This document shows, in pieces, positions 36,115 through 48,008 of a stretch of DNA of 64,000 nt; within the stretch, counting starts at the first letter, position 1; the number at the start of each line of letters is the position of its first letter. The stretch lies in assembly GCA_040954595.2 (NCBI GenBank), contig CM082583.2, positions 5,518,001-5,582,000 of the forward strand. Reading direction: 5' to 3'. A model generated the notes under the pieces. The model did no database searches and had not been told where the DNA came from. It saw only the letters and a program-made list of their open reading frames with translations. The DNA comes from Balanoglossus misakiensis (taxonomy: Eukaryota; Hemichordata). A program made the translations under genes and the position numbers.

Positions 36115-39100
36115 TCACATCCAAATATAGGTCTGAATTGACCTGGCTGGTACCTCAGCATTGATGTAGCCAACATCAGCATCAAAGAGATTTACTGCAA
36201 CAGCATCATTCTCCCTGCATGCAGATAGATGGAGCAAAACAGAGATTACATGTGTATTTCTGAAGGGCAAGATCAACCACGGGCGTCATGGAACAATAAA
36301 GTGTATGGATATTAAATTTAGCATAGGTCTAAACGAACACACAATAAATTATTTCCTTTTTTTTATGTGAACGAGAACTACACTCACGAACGGCCTAGCT
36401 ACAGCTGGACTCGCAAAATATGCGAGCGAACGCACTAGCGCCGCCGAACGCGGAAGTGATGGAGCAATCTACAACCGCACGCGCGCACGCGCCCGACCCA
36501 GCGCGCGCGGCAGACGATCGTACGACTCCGCGCCGTTGCTAGCCAGGACAGACGCGCTCGTATACAGTGTATGTAAGGAAGGGTATGCAATCGCTCACAT
36601 GGAGTCTGGGGACGTGCGTTACCAAAAAGGGGGGACAGGGGGGACACTTTTTTCTACGGAGCAGAGTGCCATTGAAGTGTAGTCAATAATTTTCATTTTT
36701 GCTTAGAATGTGTCTTGAAAAGTGTTGGATTAATCATGAATAAAAAACGGAAAACGTGAAAAATACAACAAATCCGTATACAAAACCATTGCGAATCTGG
36801 TGACCGGAAGTGCCGTGTTCGATCGCCGGGTTTTATATCATGTGTATGAAACTATGCGTGAGCTCAGCTCAGCTCCTCCCAGTCATGGTGGACGTTGTTC
36901 ATGTGCATCACTGTTATATTTGCTATGATTTTTTTTGCATGAAAACAGTATGTCCTATGTATACCTTTCATGGCGAAATTTGCGACATCGCTCAAACGCC
37001 ATTTTACGTCGGTAACGCACGTCCCCAGGACGAGTGACACTTTTCGATCGATAATATCTCGAATGTTCGACCGACTTTTGAAACATGAATAGCCAGACAT
37101 TAGGTTTCTATCTAATCTAAAACGCATACTCTGATTTGGTAGCGATTCTCTTCGTCATAGTTGACAAATGGCGGTGGGCTGAAAATTCGTTTCATACCCT
37201 GTATATATGTGTACTCACGTACACAGATCAGTTGCGGGCGCGCACGCATGCGTAGACATCGCCTTTACTGCTCAAGACGAGATCGTACACACGGTGCCTA
37301 TCCCCTATATTTTATTCTTTGTTCATTTAGGACGTCGCGTTTATGATAAGTTTATTAATATCTATACACTTTATTGTTCCATGACGCCCGTGGATCAACA
37401 TGTCTTACGTTCAAGGACATCAGACGAAGTAGACCACTATAAATTACCATATTCATCCTAGTACATCTGCTTGATTATAAGACTCCTGTGGACATTGTGA
37501 AGCGACTTACCTATTTAGTAAAATGATAACAACATGCTTTTCACTTGTCAGAAAACCAAGCACTTCAAGTTTGTTCTCCTTGTTGCTATGGAGACCAATT
37601 CTCACAGAGCCTGGCGTCACAAATTTACTGTGGTGAAGATGAAAAATGTGAAATTGCTGTGAGTTTTACTAGAATGCTACTTAAAATATTGTACAATAGT
37701 ACATATGACCAATAAACCACCTCCTGGTAATGGTATACAACAAGATTTTACCAGTTCATGATATACTAGTATATGCACTCGCTACCATAGCAACGTGGTT
37801 GAGTATTTTGGTATGGATGATACGAAACACCTATATGCAAGACACACTGCCTCAAACTGTGAACAACATACCACTAGCCGTTGCAGAAGGAAAATGCAAA
37901 CAACCCACTGTAAAAACACTCACCTAAAATGTCCAATGTGATAGAACATAGGCTGCTTGTAGAAGACATCCTTCTCAGCATCCACGATGATTGGACTGTC
38001 CACAAAATTACTAACCCAGTTTGGACCACCCTGCGGGTTTAGTGCCAGGTTCCAATCGACCCATCCAGTCACCCAGTTCTGCAAATCCTGTTAGTTGACA
38101 ATTCAGCAAAATTATAATTACATGAAATGATAGTGAACTTCTGGTGTATACAACTATATTTGACTAATAGCGTAGAGTATGCTATGGTGCATTGATCAAA
38201 AGAATTTAAAACTAACAACCAGTTAATATTTTCATTATTTGCCTGACATAAACAGGGCAAAAAACTCATCTTCTTTAAATTTCACCCTCCAACATTACAC
38301 AGGAAAATGAGGTCATAAGGTCATGAACATTGACTCACGGTGATGATGTCATTACTGTAGGATTCACCACGTTCCCAACTTCCCAACAAGACCTTTGTTT
38401 GACCTGGGAAAGACCCGGCACACGCTTCTGTGGCCAGCAAGAAGTAGTCGGGAAATTTGTCGTGGGTCTTGGATAAGACGTTGGCCGGTACGACAAAGTC
38501 CAGGTACCAGTGTACTGCAACGCCGGAAATGTACTGGGCCGCATCGGGATCGCCAAGCACCTGTAATACAATACATGGGATGATGAAATGATTTTGGTTT
38601 CTTTTTACATGTGCTGTGTGTGGTAGGCAATGGGGTTAGGAATTACTAGGGTGTGTGATGATTATAATTGGGCATTAATCTTTTGGATTATTGACTCAGG
38701 GCACACCCCATGGTCCCCCACAGTACTGTAAGTCGTTCTTCGTACAGCTTCTTTTAGTGTTTAATTTAACACATACCACTTCAGCCCAGTGGGGCAGCAT
38801 CAACCGATTGTCGTCCAGAATCATCAACTTGATGTCGGCATGCCCCCTCGCCTTTAACGTCGGTCCCAAATCCAACTTGATGAAGTCGCGCTGAGACGTC
38901 TCACTGAAATACATCGACTGGAACGAAAATTTGTAGATGGCTCCATCGGTGGGTTCGTTCTGTGCTGTCAGACCCCAGAGCTGGATTCCGTGTTTGCTGT
39001 ATTCTTCCAGAAACCTGTGAAATGTAAATATTTCATGCAGTAGTGAGTAACAATACATCATCATCTTTTAGTGCCAGTATACATGTATAGGCAATGGTAA

Positions 39101-41622
39101 AAAAATAGTAACAGCATGCACATGTTGTTATCAGTGTAGTATTATGACATTCACAGCAGTTTACCAAAACATGTGTACAGGCATTATAATATGATTATCA
39201 TTAACAATTTCTGTAGCTTACATTCAATGCAGTCTCCTAATTTACAAATACATGTTTAAGTGAAGTCCTCTTCTATTTTTCTATCCAGGGCACACTGCTT
39301 GCAACCCCCCCCCCCCCCCCCTTAAAAATGTCCACTCCTCTGATTGCCTACCTTGCGAAGTACAGAGCCCAAGCCTTGTAGTATTCACCTCCCGGTTGTC
39401 CAATCAGTGCACCTTGCCCAGTTTCATTCTTATTGGTCTTCATCCACGAAGGAGCCGACCATGGACTTCCATATAAGGCAATTGGCCTTTCACTCATGTT
39501 AATTGCTCTCTGTATCAAGGGTATCTGTGGAATACATTCGTTTTGGTCAGTTTGCATTTCTCTGTTGGCTCAACTTCAGCACAGGAAATACTTAGAACTA
39601 CAACTTCAAGAGGACCACCTAACTTGACAGGCTTCTGTTCACAACAGCAGTAAAGGTCTCTAGAGTTACAAGGAGGTAGCACATTAAAGGCTGAATATGT
39701 GATCAGAAATCCCCTTGAAAACATATTTTTATAACCGGTGATTGGGCATGACTGTTGTAGTGATGTCTATTTCCCCCGGTACACATTACTCATCCTTCCC
39801 CAACCAAAACAACACTTGGCCAATATACACGTACCTTGTACTGTAAATCTTCTTTAGCAAGAGCAAAGTGTTCCAGTGCAAGGTCTCCAGAAACGTCGTC
39901 GTAGGAATATTCATGAGTTGAAAAATCACAGCTTCCCATGGGTATACGTCCAAATGTATACTCAATGCCTATGTTTATGAGAATTTGAGATTAATGAATG
40001 AAAAATAACGGTCATTTATAACACACATTTCATTTCATCACCCAAAGAAACAGGTGATTTTGCTTTAATATGGACAGAATTTCCAACTGTGAAAACTAGA
40101 CTTATACAGTTGGTGCACGTTGTCATTAAAGGCATACATGTACAGTAACCTATGCAAATTTTGCCTGTTACCATGGAGAGTTGAGATGTAGCTACTTGGG
40201 TGGTCACTCGTAAGAAAACTGTACCACCGCACGGTGACCAGAAGACCTAGTAGACCCATCCTGTTGACCATATACAGGATACATGTATGTGATTATTAGA
40301 GGTAATTGTACAGTGAAACCTGTCATTACGGACACCTCTCCAATCAGAACACCTCTCTATTAACTCAATAAATTTCATGGGTACATTTGTATTGGTGCAT
40401 ATTTCTGATGTACAACTTCCACATACCATCTTTAGCAAAGTAAGATTGCAGCAGTTGGTCTTGGACACCTTTCGAGACATTGAGGATATTGATACCGGCA
40501 GCATCAGTGAAAGCTCCTCCGAAGCCCAGGATCTTCTGGTAAGTTTGATTTTTGTTGACTGTAAATGTAACGCTGTCTGCATCTGGAACAAGCAAAATTG
40601 ATGAGGATATGAATGGTCAAAGTGAAGTGACATTTCTCAATTTCTGATCATAATAAAACTATATAAATATTGTATGTACCATAAAATAATACAGAGGAAC
40701 ATCAGGCCAACAAAATAATTGTGTAGTTCTAATAACCTGACAGTGACTTACCATGAATAAATAAGGAAGCACACATCTACACATCACAGCAACACAATTG
40801 CCAAAAATGCCTATTTAAAATACTGTAAATCATATTTGTATACCCATATATATATGCATATCTGTATGTGTACTCAAATATAACACACTTTGCATTTACT
40901 TATGTGCCAGACAGTTTGATCTGTGTGTTTTCATTTTAATTTCATACTCACTTGTTATGTTTGGTTTACTGTCGACCTTGTACACTCTCTGTGTTAACCT
41001 GTCCCCAGTTTGTGTACTTGTGTACACAGTGTAATAACCTTTGGTCAGTTGAGTGGCTTGCACTTTGTCACAAGCAGAGGCGGAACACACACAAACAAAT
41101 GAACTGCCCCCGAAATCCTGCTTTTGACATTCCGCCCGGGCTTCAACCCCACCTGTAACACAGATACAGTCATTACACTTCTATTTAGGTAACGTGCACT
41201 CTGAAAGTTCTGGAAGTACAATGGTAACAGGCTTTATCTAAATATATTGTTTATTTAGTGTGGCTATAACATCAAACATCATATCAGGCAAATCAACCAA
41301 TCAATACTATTTGAAGAATCTTAGCACCCTCCCTCATACACACCAATCCAAAGGCGTCGTAATCATACTGATCACAGTCAATTATGATTCTGATCGCGAT
41401 GGCTATGCATACAGGGGGCGGGGCAGAGTTCAGCAAGTGGTTTGCCAATCGTGTATTATTCCTCTTGAAATAAATAATCGAGTTGAATTATTGCAAATTA
41501 TTCGTGAATACTATAATATGTTAAGTAAGTTTCTTACCATAAGACAGAGTTTGAGCCAACAAAACGTACGAAAACGTCAGAAACACGCGTACGCTACACA
41601 TTGTTGATGTTGTCGCCACCAT
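36115..41622 (-). CDS. GBA: Lysosomal glucosylceramidase (acid beta-glucosidase, GH30)
   Basis: Ten minus-strand exons: 41622-41538, 41152-40952, 40582-40427, 39968-39835, 39524-39352, 39014-38777, 38560-38339, 38078-37924, 37627-37511, 36214-36115; every junction keeps phase; about 526 residues against 536 in human. It hydrolyses glucosylceramide to glucose and ceramide in the lysosome. The first exon encodes a signal peptide with a hydrophobic core ([17 protein letters not shown]). Mature start [17 protein letters not shown] keeps the N-terminal cysteines. Further landmarks: [15 protein letters not shown], the acid/base glutamate in [23 protein letters not shown], the nucleophile glutamate in [25 protein letters not shown] and [14 protein letters not shown]. 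All catalytic residues are kept. It is divergent from ANKLE1. The last intron holds a transposon-like element. Confidence 0.96.
36278..37392. mobile_element. Non-autonomous DNA transposon-like element with terminal inverted repeats
   Basis: The left end CACGGGCGTCATGGAACAAT continues for about 40 bases and is repeated inverted at the right end with one mismatch; weaker similarity continues inward. Directly outside, GATCAAC occurs on both sides (36271-36277 and 37393-37399), as a target-site duplication would (7 bp, or 5 bp if the outer C/G pair belongs to the element). It is 1,115 bp, has no transposase-like frame, and sits wholly in the last GBA intron. An inner 18-bp exact inverted repeat (36606-36623 and 37011-37028) suggests a nested element. 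Confidence 0.75.
36606..37028. repeat. Inner inverted repeat inside the GBA-intron element
   Basis: CTGGGGACGTGCGTTACC at 36606-36623 and its exact reverse complement at 37011-37028 enclose 387 bases. No target duplication is obvious. It may be a second insertion into the larger element or an inner arm of it. Confidence 0.7.
37709..37783. repeat. Diverged single-arm copy of the 58.65-kb hairpin repeat
   Basis: CAATAAACCAC..TGGTATAC..GATTTT..CCAGTTCA..ATATGCACTCGC matches, in order, one arm of the hairpin at 58649-58791. Located in a GBA intron, it shows that the hairpin belongs to a dispersed family. Confidence 0.5.
39305..39321. repeat. Poly-C tract
   Basis: Run of 17 C bases in a GBA intron, 31 bases from an exon border. 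Confidence 0.9.
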
Positions 41623-42034
41623 ATTTGCGGTCAAAGGTTAAATCGGGTGAAGAATGCAAGAGTGTATATGATTGGGTAAAATTGTACCACTATTTTCGTG
41701 GTTATCGCTTACTTTTCGGCATGGAAGAAGACGAGGCTATCGTAGATTTACAGTAAAGAAATATAAAACAAACAAATCATTTCTGTATTTCTTGAAATCG
41801 TGTTTATTCCATTGTAAGCTACATCTTGGATTAACGACTGACCAATGAGAGACGAGGTAACATTCAACTCTCTCTTTTGTTTTCGCGGTAGAAATCAAAT
41901 CGAGAAATTTGCATGCAAGAGGAGGTGGACGCTGCTGACGGGGCATATCCGTTGCAGCAATGTTGTTGTAAACTCGGGACGCGGTGGTCCCGTCTTGTAG
42001 GTTCCTTGAACATTTATAGCTCAAAACCAAAAGT
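41623..42034. promoter_or_regulatory. Shared GBA/ANKLE1 promoter region
   Basis: Only 412 bases separate the two divergent start codons, so both promoters and both 5' UTRs must fit here. This is typical of a bidirectional promoter. No TATA box is evident. Confidence 0.6.
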
Positions 42035-45000
42035 ATGACAAAAGCAAGATTTGCTCTCGCAAGAGAGCTCTGCAAAGCTATTCAACGAGACGATCTGAGG
42101 TAAGCATTGATGGTTTTCCGCAGTTTGAAATGTACACACGCGAAGAAGTAGCCAATTTTGATCGCTGTTCTCTTCTCACAAACATTCAATTCATGTAAAG
42201 CGTAGACGTGACTGAGAGGTGTCTGATACTCCGTACTTCGTCCGCGCTGTTAAAAAAACCAATGACTTCTCGTGACTTGGGACGTTTTCTCACTGTTCAT
42301 GTTGTTGCATTTTATTTTCCCAGTCTGACAGAGTTGTTGCTGTCACAAGGTGCCAACCCAAACACTCCGCTTCCAGATGGCGTCAGTCCTTTCCACATTG
42401 CAGTCGGAGCAGAAAATATCGGCTATGTCAAGTTAATGCTGCAGTTTGATGGAAATCCAAATGTTAGGTAATACTTTTACAAGCAAGGGAATTGTCAGAC
42501 TGGAGCAGGGTGATGTAGGAAACTGCATGGTCATAATGCCACCCAAGTGAACTCAAAATGAAACCCTGAAAATATGCTGATGAGATTTTGTCATCTCTCT
42601 GCATTGCTGCATGTTAAAAGCCTTGCCATTCTCATCAAGTATGCATGGAGCTAGAGAAACAAAATGTTTTGTTTTGCATTTCATTATACAATATGTACAT
42701 GAAATGGGAAAGTTGTTGTCAAGATCACAAAAGGCAGAATTTAAGTTTTAATTTGTTGATACTGAATCAGCAGTGTGCAGAGACTGTTTGTTCAGAAAAG
42801 TAATATGATTAATTTTGATGTGCCCAATGGTATTGACCCCAGGTCCTCAGAAGGCTTAACTCCCCTTCACGTGGCTGCAATGTGGGGCAAGTATGAGGAA
42901 CTGTTGCTCCTTATCTGCAACGGCGGTGACCCGTTCATCTACGAGGAAGATGGCAAGAATGTGTACGATTTGGCGGAAGAGTACGGAGACGCCAGGTGCA
43001 TAGAATTGCTGAAGGATTACAGAGAGTGGGATACAGACATGCAGGAAGATGCAGCTCCCAAGTATTCCTTACTGCCAGGTAATTTGCAGTTGTCATGTGA
43101 CTCCCATCATCACACGAGAGGACCTGTGGTACTCATTATTAAGGCAGACTAGTATTAGCTGTAACTTTTGGCTGATTTTTATTCAATATGAATTTTTAGT
43201 CTCTTGATCATTTCCTATCAAGTATCATCCAATGATAAATATTCAGATTAACCAACACTGTCCATTGTGCAGACAATCAGCAAGAGTGGCAAGCATTAGG
43301 TTTTGATGAGTTAACATAGTACACTATATATTGAACAATGACAGCTCCTCTACTAAGCACAGTTGTCTTAATTTCTTGCTCAGAAATGTACCATTACTGA
43401 GAGTGTGCTGGACACTTGTAGTTGTAATGTTGAAGTGGTTTATTTGATCAAAACATGATACATGTATGGAATCTTTCTTCATTACAGTTTCAAGCTGCAG
43501 TTCCCAAGATAGTCTGTTGAAATGCCAAACCTGGGATCTTTCTGCTCCACCAAATACCGTTTCATCCACTGGCAGCAGTCCAGCTGTAGGGTACAGCTGT
43601 TCACCGACCAGTGATAGGCCCCAGTCCTCCCTGTCTCACGACTCATCCACCGATCTGAGATGCCCCTCTTCTCACTCGGCCCAGACAAGCCCTGCGGACT
43701 CCAGAACCTACCCAAGTGACCTCAGCAGCTGTTCAGGTATCGACGAGGAAATTGCCTTCAACTTTGCACGATCTGTCAGTCTGCTGTCCTGTTCATTTAC
43801 AAATGGCGACAAGAGAGTCTCCAGTGGAACAGCTGGCAGTGACCTTGAAGGAAATGAACTCGACCTTGGCATGTGCAACAGCCAACAGAGTGACGACAAC
43901 CTGTCGGATGTATCCACGGCTACCTATGTCATCAGCAGGGGTAGTCCGAGGTCGGGCTTGCCCAGAGTGAGTGACATTGGCAGTGACTGGCCAGTTCTGG
44001 GTCAAGACAGTCCGAAGAGCAATGGAGGCATCCAATGTCTAAAAACCGATAGTGACCATAGGTATAGTGTTACTGCTGGTGATATGTATGAACTAATACA
44101 TGGAGATGTAGATGACTTTGTAAGATGGGGTTATGAGACGAACAAGGAGGAATACACAGAAGATGAGAAAGGTCAGAATTACACTGAAAACGAGAAAAAT
44201 CTTGAAGAAGACATGTCACATAATCACCTAACCAACTCTGCTGAGTCTAGCAATAATGATAACGGTCAGATAGACGAAGAGTTGAAAAATGACACGGACA
44301 TCTCAGAACCCATTCTCCCCGGTTCACCTGACCAGGAAGAAACTCTGAACTCATCCATTTCAACCGTAGCCAGCACACTGTACGATGATCACTCGCAGGG
44401 TTTGGACGTCACCTCACCGGACCACCCCCTCCTCTACGTGAAGTCATCGACAAGCTCCAGTGAAGATGACGACAGCCGCTTCGATAGGACGGTGCTCTTC
44501 TGCGGTTCTATCTTGGAGGAAGACGAAGAAGCATTTGAGGATGATAGCGACGACGACGAGGTTGTCATGGGAGAAGAGGAGGAGAAAGGCGAGAACGGAA
44601 CTGTGCCTTTCTCTTCTCCGGAATCGGCTTGCGTGGATAGCACAACGGAAGAGTTCTACTCAGCCGAGGAACACCTCAGCAGAGACGAGAGGAGTTCACC
44701 GCATGGTGGAGTACTAACAGATGAGTCTGCATCCTGTGGCAGCAGGCACTGCCCTGATACTCTGATCCTTGGTGACGACTGTGAGCAACAAAGCTGTGCA
44801 ATCCAGCACACTCAGCAAACATGTCCAGATACGGTAATACTCAACGAAAGCCAAGCGCAAAGTGAACGAGATAACATGCAGCAGTGTCCAGATACGGTAA
44901 TTCTGGATGACACTCAGTCACGCAGCGTAAAGGCTACACAAACATGTCCTGACACTCTGATACTTGATGGAAGCCAATCACCGGGTCACCACAATGAAAG

Positions 45001-47600
45001 CAGCTCACTGAGAATCTCTCCTTCCAGAGGACAATCGTGTCCCGACACAGTTATTTTAGACGAGAGTGCTGAAGAACAGTTCGAAGACTTGCGGAGACAC
45101 CAGATAAAAAGCAGAGATTCCAACAGTCTGCCCGATACACTGATACTGAACAGCAGTCAGGAATCCCCGGGCTTGTGCAATAAGAGCAGTCAAAGGAACA
45201 GGCTCCGGAGCAGTCGGAAAACTAGGAACCGCTTTGCAGGTGTACGCGATGCGTCTGATCTGCTCTCGTCAGATGACACGAGCAACGAGTCGTCTTTCGA
45301 CGACAGGAGAGACAGGTATTCCATTCGCTCAGCTGGAGGAACGCAGACTGACTGCAGCAGTGAGAAGCCATCATCACTTGAGAGCGTCGATCAGACTATT
45401 GAATACATTTACACCGACGCTGATGTCGGCGCCGCTCTCATCGAGAGGCGGTGTCCGTCGTCCTGCAACAGTAGTCAGGCGGGGACCCAGAGCGTCAATT
45501 CCTCCCTGGAAAGCAGCAGCGACGAGACCATCATTTACGACTGGCAACAGTACCAGACAGACACTGACAGTGACTCGCCGGCCATGGAGTTGCCCCCGGA
45601 GGTGAGCAGTCTCTCCGACAAAGATGTCAGAGCAGAGCTGAACAGCTTGGGCGAGTCACCAGGGCCGGTCACCTCCACCACTCGGGGCCTGTATCTGGAA
45701 TTGCTGGCCAAGCTGAAGAAGGAGCCGAAGAAAGCTAACGTGACCGGTGACTCTAACAACCCTACTTCAGGTGAGTACATTTAGCAGACTGATATGAAAG
45801 CCAAAAACATTGGAATATTGACAGTGCATGTGCAACATCTTTCTCTAGGGTATATGGCAACATGTAGTACAGTATATTAATTGTGATCAATTCAGGAGGT
45901 AACATGGCACCATACATTATTTGAAGCTCCAGATTCCCTGAACATGATTGTTGGGTCACTTCTTGATAGCCATATACATCTTATACCGATGTCCTGCACC
46001 TGTAGGTTTTGTGTTGGAACTGCACCAGTGCCTCTGTCAAAAACAACTCATTCCTGACATGCAAGAGGATGAAGGAAAGATCACTGCGCAGTTCGATCAA
46101 CCTGACCCCCAGAGGAAGTGGCGCGAGGGCACGCTGAAGTCCTCCTTCAATTACCTGCTCTTGGATCCGCGAGTGACGAGGAATCTGCCGGTCCGATACC
46201 ACCATGGCTTGAGCGAAATGGACGCGTTCAGTATGTTTGTGTCGGCCATTTTCTACGTTGGCAAGGGCAAAAGGGCCAGGCCCTATGCTCACTTCTACGA
46301 AGCTCTGGAGCAGATTAGTAACCCGAGGTTAAGGGTGAGTAGCATGAACTTCTAGATTTTACTTCATGTCCCTGATTTGATTTTGTTTCCTGTTTTTGAC
46401 CAAAAATTGCATGTAGAGTTAGTCTAGAATCTATCCGTTCGTAGTCGCATTCACCCTACTACCGTCTAGGAACGCCTAACCAAAATCTAGTAAGGCCATA
46501 AAAATGGTAATTTGAATGTGAATAGTCTCCAACTGAGCAGTCTGACGTCAGAGAAGTCAATCACTTACGTTGACCGACTACTGATTGGCTGTTGAGGTGA
46601 TGACGTTGAATGTTAATTATGTTTACAATGTAGCTCCGCCCCGAATGATACATAATCATGATCACGTGGTGACGCTTGACGTCAGATTGCTCAGTTGGAG
46701 ACTATTCACATTCAAATTACCATTTTTATGGCCTTACTAGATTTTGGTTAGGCGTTCCTAGACGGTAGTAGGGTGAATGCGACTACGAACGGATAGATTC
46801 TAGACTAATGTAGAGTGAATGCTGCTCGAAAGATGACACATGGAATTTGCTGGACTTCATATATGAGATGAAATGGTTAAAAATCATGTTTTTCATGTAA
46901 TACACTCAGTAATTAAACTGATATAAAAAATTAAAATCTAAACTCAAGAATGAGAGCCATAGTTTCTGATTTTACTTTGCGTTTATAGACAAAACACTTG
47001 AGATGCCTTTTTTCACTCTCGTCACCAGCCAAGTAAAAAAGTACAACACATCCTGGACGTCTGGCAGTTAGGTCTGGGAGTGGTTTCCCTGCACTGTTTC
47101 CAAAGTGTCATCCCAGTAGAAGCTTATACCAGAGAAGCCTGTATGGTAGAAGCATTAGGTCAGTGAAAGAAATTGAGTTTAGTATACACATCCATGTGGA
47201 ACATGTCAGTCTGTGAACTATCGAAGAAGATTTTGGTTTGTTTCGGAAAGTGAAATGATAGCCAAGGTATTTCCTTTTCGTCTGACAGTTATTGCTTCCA
47301 TCAGTTGGAAAATTGAGATTTTTGAGCTTGGTGCATGATGGATAAGGAAAGTTGACTCGAAATCGTGACAAATAGCTGTACGACGTTGCCTTGACTACAG
47401 GTATTACTATTGGACTGTTCTTCACAGGTTTATCCCGCCTCACCAATGCAAAGAAGGGTGACTATTATGGGATAGCAGCCACCTGGCCAGCATCGAAGAA
47501 GAGAAAGATGGGTATCCACCTGCTGAGCAAAGCCTTCAAGATATTCCTTATTGAAGGAGAACGTCAGATCAGACCAGCTGACGTCAGGGTGGGACAGTAG
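42035..47600 (+). CDS. ANKLE1: ANKLE1: ankyrin repeat, LEM domain and GIY-YIG endonuclease
   Basis: Seven exons: 42035-42099, 42324-42467, 42843-43078, 43488-45770, 46006-46334, 47029-47158, 47428-47600; about 1,119 residues against 615 in human. Ankyrin repeats fill about 22-130 (TELLLSQGANPN, GLTPLHVAAMWG). The 2.3-kb fourth exon encodes a long acidic, Ser-rich linker not present in the human protein, with six PDT(V/L)IL motifs at about 570-703. A LEM domain follows near 852-892 (LSDKDVRAELNSLGESPGPV). The C-terminus is a GIY-YIG nuclease: FNYLLLDPR, AIFYVGKGKRARPYAHFYEA, GVVSLHCFQSV, EAYTREACMVEALG, LTNAKKGDYYG. Family members cut branched or bridge DNA, and the conserved catalytic blocks suggest activity. 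The acceptor at 47427 was preferred to one at 47400 because it fits the family length. Confidence 0.94.
44750..45151 (+). repeat. Six PDT(V/L)IL motif repeats within ANKLE1
   Basis: CPDTLILG, CPDTVILN, CPDTVILD, CPDTLILD, CPDTVILD and LPDTLILN begin at 44750, 44822, 44885, 44945, 45038 and 45128. Spacers are 12 to 23 residues and unrelated except for frequent Ser, Gln and acidic residues, so only the motif is kept. Hydrophobic VIL followed by D/N and E/S resembles SUMO-interaction motifs. Confidence 0.85.
46420..46807. mobile_element. MITE with 131-bp terminal inverted repeats and 9-bp target duplication
   Basis: The arms 46420-46550 and 46677-46807 are reverse complements with about one mismatch in 131 bases; both start TAGTCTAGAATCTATCCGTT. 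ATGTAGAGT flanks both sides (46411-46419 and 46808-46816) as a 9-bp duplication. The centre is 126 bp and noncoding. Very long arms plus a 9-bp duplication fit a Mutator-like MITE. It lies in ANKLE1 intron 5. Near-identical arms point to a recent insertion. Confidence 0.92.
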
Positions 47601-47810
47601 CATGATGCACTTTCTATCAGTAATAATCGCTCGAAGAAACAATGAATTATGGCCCATGTGACCCAAACGTTGCCAGAACAGTTTTGTTCTTTGAGAACAC
47701 AATTCAGTCATGTTACTGGATATTTCCTTTCTGTAAAACATGTGACATGACTGCCAAGTATTTGAATGCAAAAACCAATGGACTTGCATAGTATCTTGCA
47801 TGCCAATCAG

Positions 47811-47826
47811 CCACCAGATGGCGCTG
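47811..47826 (+). promoter_or_regulatory. CTCF-like motif
   Basis: CCACCAGATGGCGCTG matches the CTCF core and lies in the ANKLE1 3' region before RPRD2. Motif match only. Confidence 0.35.
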
Positions 47827-48002
47827 TTTCATATCATTCCAAAGGGGTAAATCTCTTTTGCTCAGTGACTACCCGTAGTCATGTAATGTAATGTAAATAT
47901 GTATATCCAAAATCTTTTATTTTAAGATTCTAACAATTGTTGCTGATCACAGTGATGATCATTGTTTTATCACATTTATGTTGCTTCCAAACTGATGTAC
48001 AG

Positions 48003-48008
48003 AATAAA
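48003..48008 (+). promoter_or_regulatory. Poly(A) signal for ANKLE1
   Basis: AATAAA 402 bases after the ANKLE1 stop; T/G-rich sequence follows within 30 bases. Confidence 0.6.

Noticed and set aside
47401-47427. Alternative upstream acceptor for the last ANKLE1 exon (CTACAG at 47395-47400)
   Set aside because: It is in frame but adds nine residues (ITIGLFFTG) inside a conserved nuclease segment where the family has none. It may be a minor isoform.
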